Assembly (NCBI GenBank): GCA_038523925.1
Contig: JBCBIY010000012.1
Coordinates: 33,765 to 97,764 of the forward strand
Origin: JBCBWG01 sp038523925
Lineage (GTDB): Bacteria > Pseudomonadota > Alphaproteobacteria > Rhizobiales > Hyphomicrobiaceae
Length of the DNA stretch: 64,000 nucleotides
Direction of reading: 5' to 3'
Shown: positions 59,211 through 64,000 of the stretch, one piece after another
How positions within the stretch are numbered: the first letter of the stretch is position 1
How the letters are laid out: every line of letters begins with the position of its first letter
Notes under the pieces: generated by a model
The model's input: the letters and a program-made list of their open reading frames with translations, nothing else
Databases searched by the model: none
What the model was told of the DNA's origin: nothing
Program-made: the position numbers and the translations under genes

Positions 59211-60608
59211 TTACGTCGCGGCCAAGGCGTCAAGGATGCGGGCCCAGCTCCGCGCGCCTTTCTGGTAGCTCGTGACGTTGTACTTCTCGTTCGGGGAGTG
59301 AATGCGATCGTCATCGAGGCCGAAACCGACCAGCAGGCTGTCCATCTTCAGCTTCTTCTTGAAATCCGTGACGATTGGGATTGAACCGCCGCAGCCCATG
59401 AGCACGGCCGGTTTGCCCCACTCGGCTTCCAGCGCATGTGCCGCGGCTGAAATCATCGGCGCGCTTGTGTCGAACGCGATCGCCTCGCCACCGCTGCCGC
59501 CGAGGAACTTGACCTTGCAGTCGTCCGGAAGCTGCTCGTTCATGAACGCTTGAACGGCCTTGATGACAGCCTTCGGATCCTGACCGGGGACGAGGCGGCA
59601 GGTAATCTTTGCAGACGCTTCCGACGGGATCACGGTCTTTGATCCCGTCCCCTGATAGCCGCCGGTGATGCCGTTGAACTCAAGCGTCGGCCGCGACCAG
59701 ATCTGCTCAAGGATCGAGAACTTTTCTTCGCCGGCCGGCTCTTTGAGCCCGATGTCTGCGAGGAACGCCTTGTCGTTGAAGCCGAGCTCAGACCACTGTG
59801 CGAGCTGCTTTTTCGATGGCTTCTCGATGCCATCATAGAAGCCCGGCACGCGCACTTTGCCCTTCTTGTCGTGCAGTGCGCCGAGCGCCTGCGTCAGTGC
59901 GCGGATCGGGTTGAGCGCGGGCCCGCCGTACATGCCCGAATGCAGATCGCGCTTCGGCCCGGTGATGATGATCTCGGTCATCGCGAGCCCGCGCAGCATG
60001 GTCGTGATCGCCGGCTGGTTCTTTGACCACTGGCTCGTGTCGCAGACGAGCGCGTAGTCGGCCTTGATCTCCTTGCCCGACGATTTCAGAAAGCCGGGCA
60101 GGCTCGGGCTGCCGCATTCCTCTTCGCCCTCAAGCAGCACGGTGACGTCGATCGGCAGGTCGCCGGCTTCGTCGCGCCAGGCCCGCGCTGCTTCGAAGAA
60201 GGTCATGAACTGACCTTTGTTGTCGTTGGCCCCGCGCGCGATGATGACCTTGCCGTTGCCGCGTTCCGTCGCGATGCGCGGTTCGAAGGCAGCCGTTGTC
60301 CAAAGATCGAGCGGGTCGGCGGGCTGCACATCATAGTGGCCGTAGAACAGGACATGCGGCACGCCCGGCCGCCGGCCCCCCTTGCGATGCGCAACCACCA
60401 TCGGATGCCCGGTCGTCGCGCGGACCGACGCATCAAAGCCGATGTCGGCAAGCTGGTCCGAACACCATTGCGCGGCGCGTTCGCAGCTTTCGGCATAGTC
60501 CGGATCTGTCGAAATGCTATCGATGCGAAGAATCTCGAAAAGACGCGAAAGCGCGTCATCGCGCGTCGCATCAAGGCGCTTCAAGACGGCGGTCAGGTCG
60601 TTCGGCAT
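59211..60608 (-). CDS. M20-family dipeptidase
   Basis: A 465-residue zinc metallopeptidase of the M20 family (carnosinase/CPG2-like dipeptidases). The metal ligands are seen in VLFYGHYDVQPADP (His, Asp), RGANDNKGQFMTF, the catalytic EGEEECGSPSL (Glu-Glu), VCDTSQWS, and late FGLDDDRIHSPNEKYNV with His. The lid domain is in the middle (ITGPKRDLHSGMYGGP). The ATG at 60608 is chosen; the frame runs on to 60962 without family similarity. Confidence 0.94.
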   Translation of the reverse strand: MPNDLTAVLKRLDATRDDALSRLFEILRIDSISTDPDYAESCERAAQWCSDQLADIGFDASVRATTGHPMVVAHRKGGRRPGVPHVLFYGHYDVQPADPLDLWTTAAFEPRIATERGNGKVIIARGANDNKGQFMTFFEAARAWRDEAGDLPIDVTVLLEGEEECGSPSLPGFLKSSGKEIKADYALVCDTSQWSKNQPAITTMLRGLAMTEIIITGPKRDLHSGMYGGPALNPIRALTQALGALHDKKGKVRVPGFYDGIEKPSKKQLAQWSELGFNDKAFLADIGLKEPAGEEKFSILEQIWSRPTLEFNGITGGYQGTGSKTVIPSEASAKITCRLVPGQDPKAVIKAVQAFMNEQLPDDCKVKFLGGSGGEAIAFDTSAPMISAAAHALEAEWGKPAVLMGCGGSIPIVTDFKKKLKMDSLLVGFGLDDDRIHSPNEKYNVTSYQKGARSWARILDALAAT

Positions 60609-60832
60609 GGGGCGGCAGGTCCGTTCGGTTCGCGCGGGTTTCGTTTGGCGTTGCCGCATCTGATGCCATGGCCGCTGCGGCCGCGTCGAGTGCGCGCAAC
60701 GCTCCACGGATGTTGGACGTTGGTTGCTTTGTAATTGCCTGGCGGATTGGTATGGCAAGCGCGCCTTAGGCGTCGTTTCGGCACCATCGCCGGCTATACG
60801 CCGATGCGATTGCGCCCAGAATGGAGAGCAGG

Positions 60833-63544
60833 ATGTCCGCAAGCCAGGATTCAAAGACGGTCGATAAGGCGGTGTACCTGTTTGGTGCGGGCCGGACCGA
60901 CGGCGATGCGGGGCAGCGGAACCTGCTCGGCGGCAAAGGCGCAAACCTCGCCGAGATGGCAAGTCTCGGCCTTCCAGTCCCGCCCGGTTTCACGATCACG
61001 ACCGAGGTCTGCTCGGCCTACTACGCGAACGGTCGCGCCTATCCGGCCGGCCTCGATGCGCAGGTCAGCGAGGCCATGGCGGCTGTCTCCGAGACCGTCG
61101 GCGCGACGTTCGGCGATCGCGCCAACCCGCTCCTTGTCTCGGTCCGATCCGGCGCACGCGCATCAATGCCCGGCATGATGGACACAATCCTGAACCTCGG
61201 CCTCAACGATGAGACGGTCGAAGGCCTCGCCGAACGGTCCGGCGACAAGCGGTTCGCCTACGACAGCTATCGCCGCTTCATCCAGATGTACGGCGACGTC
61301 GTGCTCGGTGTGAGCCACGGCGCGTTCGAGGACATCCTCGAGCATCGCAAATCCCTGAGCGGTCACGTCAACGACACCGACCTTTCGGCCGACGACTGGC
61401 TTGGCGTTATCGCCGAGTACAAAGAGGCCGTTCAGTCCGAGACCGGTAACCCGTTTCCGCAGGACACGACCGATCAACTCTGGGGCGCGATCTCAGCCGT
61501 GTTCTCGTCCTGGCGCAATTCACGCGCCGACACCTACCGCCGCCTACACGGCATCCCCGAAGCGTGGGGCACGGCCGTCAATGTGCAGGCCATGGTGTTT
61601 GGCAACATGGGCAAGACGAGCGCAACTGGCGTGGCCTTCACGCGCAACCCGTCAACCGGCGAGAACGCGATTTACGGCGAGTTCCTGGTCAACGCACAAG
61701 GCGAAGACGTCGTCGCCGGCATCCGCACACCGCAACCGCTCACCGAAAAGGCGCGCGCGGAAGCCGGCGAAGAGGCGCCCTCGCTTGAAGCGCTGATGCC
61801 GGACACGTTTCAGCAACTGACCGACGTGTTCGCGCGGCTGGAAGAGCGCTACCGCGACATGCAGGACATCGAGTTCACGATCCAGGACGGCAAGCTCTGG
61901 ATGTTGCAGACCCGCTCCGGCAAGCGCACGGCCGCCGCCGCGCTCAAGATCGCGGTCGATATGGCGGAAGCCGGCACAATCACAAGCGACGAGGCCGTCC
62001 TTCGGGTTGACCCGGCAGCGCTCGACCAATTGCTGCATCCGACCATCGATCCAGATGCAGAAAAAGACGTGGTTGCGCGCGGCCTTCCCGCGTCACCCGG
62101 TGCAGCGTCCGGCGCGATCGTCTTCACGTCCGACGCCGCCGAGCATGCCAAAGCCCAGGGCCAGTCCGTCATCCTCGTGCGCGTTGAGACCAGCCCGGAA
62201 GACATCAACGGCATGCATGCTGCGACCGGAATTCTGACGGCGCGCGGCGGCATGACCTCGCACGCAGCCGTCGTTGCGCGCGGCATGGGCCGGCCCTGCG
62301 TCTCGGGCGCCGGCACGCTGCGCATTGATGGCAAGGCTGGCACCATGCGCGCCGGCGGCCGGACCTTTAACGCTGGCGATGTGATCACGATCGATGGCGC
62401 AACGGGCGAGGTGCTCGACGGCGCGGTCAAGATGCAGCAGCCGGAACTCTCCGGCGACTTCGCGAAGGTCATGGGATGGGCTGATGCCGCGCGCCGGCTC
62501 AAGGTCCGCACGAACGCCGACACGCCGCGCGATGTGCAGCAGGCCAAGGACTTTGGCGCCGAGGGCATCGGCCTTTGCCGCACCGAACATATGTTCTTCG
62601 AGGAAGACCGCATTCTTGCGATGCGTGAGATGATCTGCGCGGACACGGTCGAGGGTCGCAAGTCCGCGCTCGCCAAAATCCTGCCGATGCAGCGCGCGGA
62701 CTTTGAGAAGCTCTTTGAGATCATGGACGGCCACCCCGTCACCATCCGCCTGCTTGATCCGCCGCTGCATGAGTTCCTGCCGCATGAAGCCGCCGAGCAG
62801 GATGCCGTCGCCGCGGCGCTTGGCGTGCCGGCGCGGCAGTTGCGCGAGCGGGTCGCGGAGCTCTCAGAGTTCAACCCCATGCTCGGCTTCCGCGGCTGCA
62901 GGCTCGCGATCCGCTATCCGGAAATTACTGAGATGCAGGCCCGGGCAATCTTCGAGGCCGCGGCCGCCGTTAAGAGGCGGACGGGCCAGTGCGGTACGGC
63001 GGAGGTGATGATCCCGCTGATCGCCTACCGCCGCGAGTTCGACATTTTGGCCGACGTCATCCGCCGCGTCGCAGCCGACGTCGCGAAAGCTGAAGGCGCC
63101 GAGATTGACTTTCAGGTCGGCACGATGGTGGAGCTACCGCGCGCTTGCCTGCGCGCAGACACGGTCGCTTCCGGAGACCACGGCGCTGAGTTTTTCTCGT
63201 TCGGCACAAACGACCTGACGCAAACCTGCCTCGGCCTCTCGCGCGACGACGCAGCCCCGATCCTCGAAGACTACACATCGCAAGGCGTCTTTGAGGTCGA
63301 CCCGTTCATCTCGATTGATCGCGAGGGCGTCGGCGCGCTCGTCGAACTCGCGATCGACCGCGGCCGCGATGCGCGGCCCGACATCAAGCTCGGCATCTGC
63401 GGCGAACACGGCGGCGACCCGCCATCCGTCGCCTACTGCCACGAGATTGGCCTCGATTATGTCTCGTGCTCGCCCTTCCGCGTCCCCGTCGCTCGCCTCG
63501 CCGCAGCCCAAGCCGCCGTCCGCGAGAAGCTAGGCGAAGGCTAG
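60833..63544 (+). CDS. ppdK: Pyruvate, phosphate dikinase
   Basis: A 903-residue enzyme that interconverts pyruvate, ATP and phosphate with PEP, AMP and PPi; in bacteria it can run toward PEP for gluconeogenesis or replace pyruvate kinase. The ATP-grasp part has LLGGKGANLAEMASLGLPVP and FQQLTDVFARLEERYRDMQD; the phosphohistidine domain has RGGMTSHAAVVARGMGRPCV with His477; the PEP-binding barrel has FGTNDLTQTCLGLSRDDA and GICGEHGGDPPSV with the catalytic Cys. GGAGAG before the ATG at 60833 favours it over the ATG at 60821. Confidence 0.96.
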   Translation: MSASQDSKTVDKAVYLFGAGRTDGDAGQRNLLGGKGANLAEMASLGLPVPPGFTITTEVCSAYYANGRAYPAGLDAQVSEAMAAVSETVGATFGDRANPLLVSVRSGARASMPGMMDTILNLGLNDETVEGLAERSGDKRFAYDSYRRFIQMYGDVVLGVSHGAFEDILEHRKSLSGHVNDTDLSADDWLGVIAEYKEAVQSETGNPFPQDTTDQLWGAISAVFSSWRNSRADTYRRLHGIPEAWGTAVNVQAMVFGNMGKTSATGVAFTRNPSTGENAIYGEFLVNAQGEDVVAGIRTPQPLTEKARAEAGEEAPSLEALMPDTFQQLTDVFARLEERYRDMQDIEFTIQDGKLWMLQTRSGKRTAAAALKIAVDMAEAGTITSDEAVLRVDPAALDQLLHPTIDPDAEKDVVARGLPASPGAASGAIVFTSDAAEHAKAQGQSVILVRVETSPEDINGMHAATGILTARGGMTSHAAVVARGMGRPCVSGAGTLRIDGKAGTMRAGGRTFNAGDVITIDGATGEVLDGAVKMQQPELSGDFAKVMGWADAARRLKVRTNADTPRDVQQAKDFGAEGIGLCRTEHMFFEEDRILAMREMICADTVEGRKSALAKILPMQRADFEKLFEIMDGHPVTIRLLDPPLHEFLPHEAAEQDAVAAALGVPARQLRERVAELSEFNPMLGFRGCRLAIRYPEITEMQARAIFEAAAAVKRRTGQCGTAEVMIPLIAYRREFDILADVIRRVAADVAKAEGAEIDFQVGTMVELPRACLRADTVASGDHGAEFFSFGTNDLTQTCLGLSRDDAAPILEDYTSQGVFEVDPFISIDREGVGALVELAIDRGRDARPDIKLGICGEHGGDPPSVAYCHEIGLDYVSCSPFRVPVARLAAAQAAVREKLGEG

Positions 63545-63564
63545 GGAAGCGAGATAGTCCTTTT

Positions 63565-64000
63565 GGCCCGTCGACGCTTGCGATATTTTTTTCGCCCGTC
63601 CACGCTTCCGCTCGACGGCGCACAGAATCCGCACCAAACCGCACCGCGCGATCCGCAGGCCGAGCGGCCTGCTCCTTGCGCGGTACTCACGCCCTGGAAA
63701 GTGTGGCGGCTGCTTTTTTTGGCCCGTCCACGCTTCCGCTCGACGGCGCACAGAATCCGCACCAAACCGCACCGCGCGATCCGCAGGCCGAGCGGCCTGC
63801 TCCTTGCGCGGTGCTGGCGCCCTGGAAAGTGTGGCGGCTGAAGTTTTTTTAGCCCGTCCAAGCTTCCGCTCGACGGCGCATAGAATCCGCACCAAACCGC
63901 ACCGCGCGATCCGCAGGCCGAGCGGCCTGCTCCTTGCGCGGTACTCACGCCCTGGAAAGTGTGGCGGCTGCTTTTTTTGGCCCGTCCACGCTTCCGCTCG
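63565..64000 (+). repeat. Tandem T-tract palindromic array, family 2
   Basis: A direct tandem array starting 20 bp after ppdK. A fragment (63565-63582, GGCCCGTCGACGCTTGCG) comes first, then units starting at 63593, 63721, 63851 and 63979 (the last runs off the window), so the period is 128, 130 and 128 bp. Each starts with a run of seven T and a GCCCGTCC head, has GGCGCA, and a hairpin ACCGCGC-5 nt-GCAGGCC-GAGC-GGCCTGC-5 nt-GCGCGGT. Units differ at a few points. Period is not a multiple of 3. Open frames across it on both strands are spurious. Confidence 0.93.

Noticed and set aside
63530..63948. Long open frames on both strands in the array
   Set aside because: They follow from GC-rich repeated DNA; unit length is not a multiple of 3 so no peptide repeat is kept in frame, and no ribosome site or family is seen.
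63565..64000. CRISPR array
   Set aside because: The period is about 128 bp with the whole unit repeated; there are no unique spacers and no cas genes.
1..64000. Prophage, integron or insertion sequence
   Set aside because: No transposase, integrase, phage structural gene or terminal repeats with target duplication were found.

Overview
This window is a stretch of chromosome from a high-GC alphaproteobacterium, most likely of the order Hyphomicrobiales (Rhizobiales). The evidence is gene order: tsaD-gpsA divergent from hemC-hemD-(mitofilin-like)-hemY; ftsY-mtaB-dapF next to septation protein genes; dapC-ftsK-lolA; the YdcH-like pair followed by purE-purK-rpsU; a full Caulobacter/Rhizobium-type tad/cpa pilus locus; OlsB; and a PhaZ-type intracellular PHB depolymerase. 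The genus cannot be told from the sequence alone. No transposase, integrase, phage gene or CRISPR array is visible, so the window is mostly core chromosome.

Layout. 1-8376: an EVE-domain gene, gpsA and tsaD on the minus strand, divergent from the haem cluster hemC, hemD, a bacterial Mic60-like inner-membrane protein and hemY. 8606-10782: tRNA-Thr(CGT), an OlsB-like N-acyltransferase and a YdjM-like membrane protein. 10823-22797: the tad (Flp) pilus locus, with two TadE-like pseudopilins and a lone secretin-N-domain protein on the minus strand, two tiny Flp pilins, then cpaA-cpaB-cpaC-cpaD-cpaE-cpaF-tadB-tadC closed by a strong terminator. 22805-31570: housekeeping genes (asd, purE, purK, rpsU), a PPOX-type flavoprotein, a J-domain protein, a FAXC-like GST, TetR and MarR regulators, two YdcH-like small proteins and an alpha/beta hydrolase. 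31818-36648: two tandem, diverged septation-protein genes, then ftsY, mtaB and dapF. 36824-42582: an EF-hand protein, a decayed serine hydrolase, dapC, ftsK, lolA and a candidate structured RNA. 42647-50968: a CNB-only protein, phaZ, uvrC, a secreted orphan, gnd-gntK and a TadG-like von Willebrand protein. 51095-54323: a divergent pair of paralogous secreted glucosaminidase-like proteins, with repeats between and beside them. 54333-63544: folB, a FolM/PTR1-like reductase, an AIM24 protein, two orphans, RNase T2, an M20 dipeptidase and ppdK. 63565-64000: a tandem repeat array running off the right edge.

How the genes work together. Several cell-envelope functions lie here: a pilus machine (tad), divisome and translocation parts (FtsK, FtsY, septation proteins), lysine/DAP synthesis (Asd, DapF, DapC), lipoprotein carriage (LolA), ornithine lipid synthesis (OlsB), inner-membrane shaping (Mic60-like) and a pair of wall-directed secreted proteins. 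Carbon handling is represented by PhaZ, PpdK, Gnd and GntK.

The least ordinary feature is a pair of intergenic repeat families (52209-54323 and 63565-64000). They differ in sequence but share one plan: a T-tract, a GGYCC head, a GGCRCA box at position 25 of the unit, and a hairpin with a 7-bp upper stem and a 5x5 internal loop. They look like two subfamilies of one structured element that I do not recognise.
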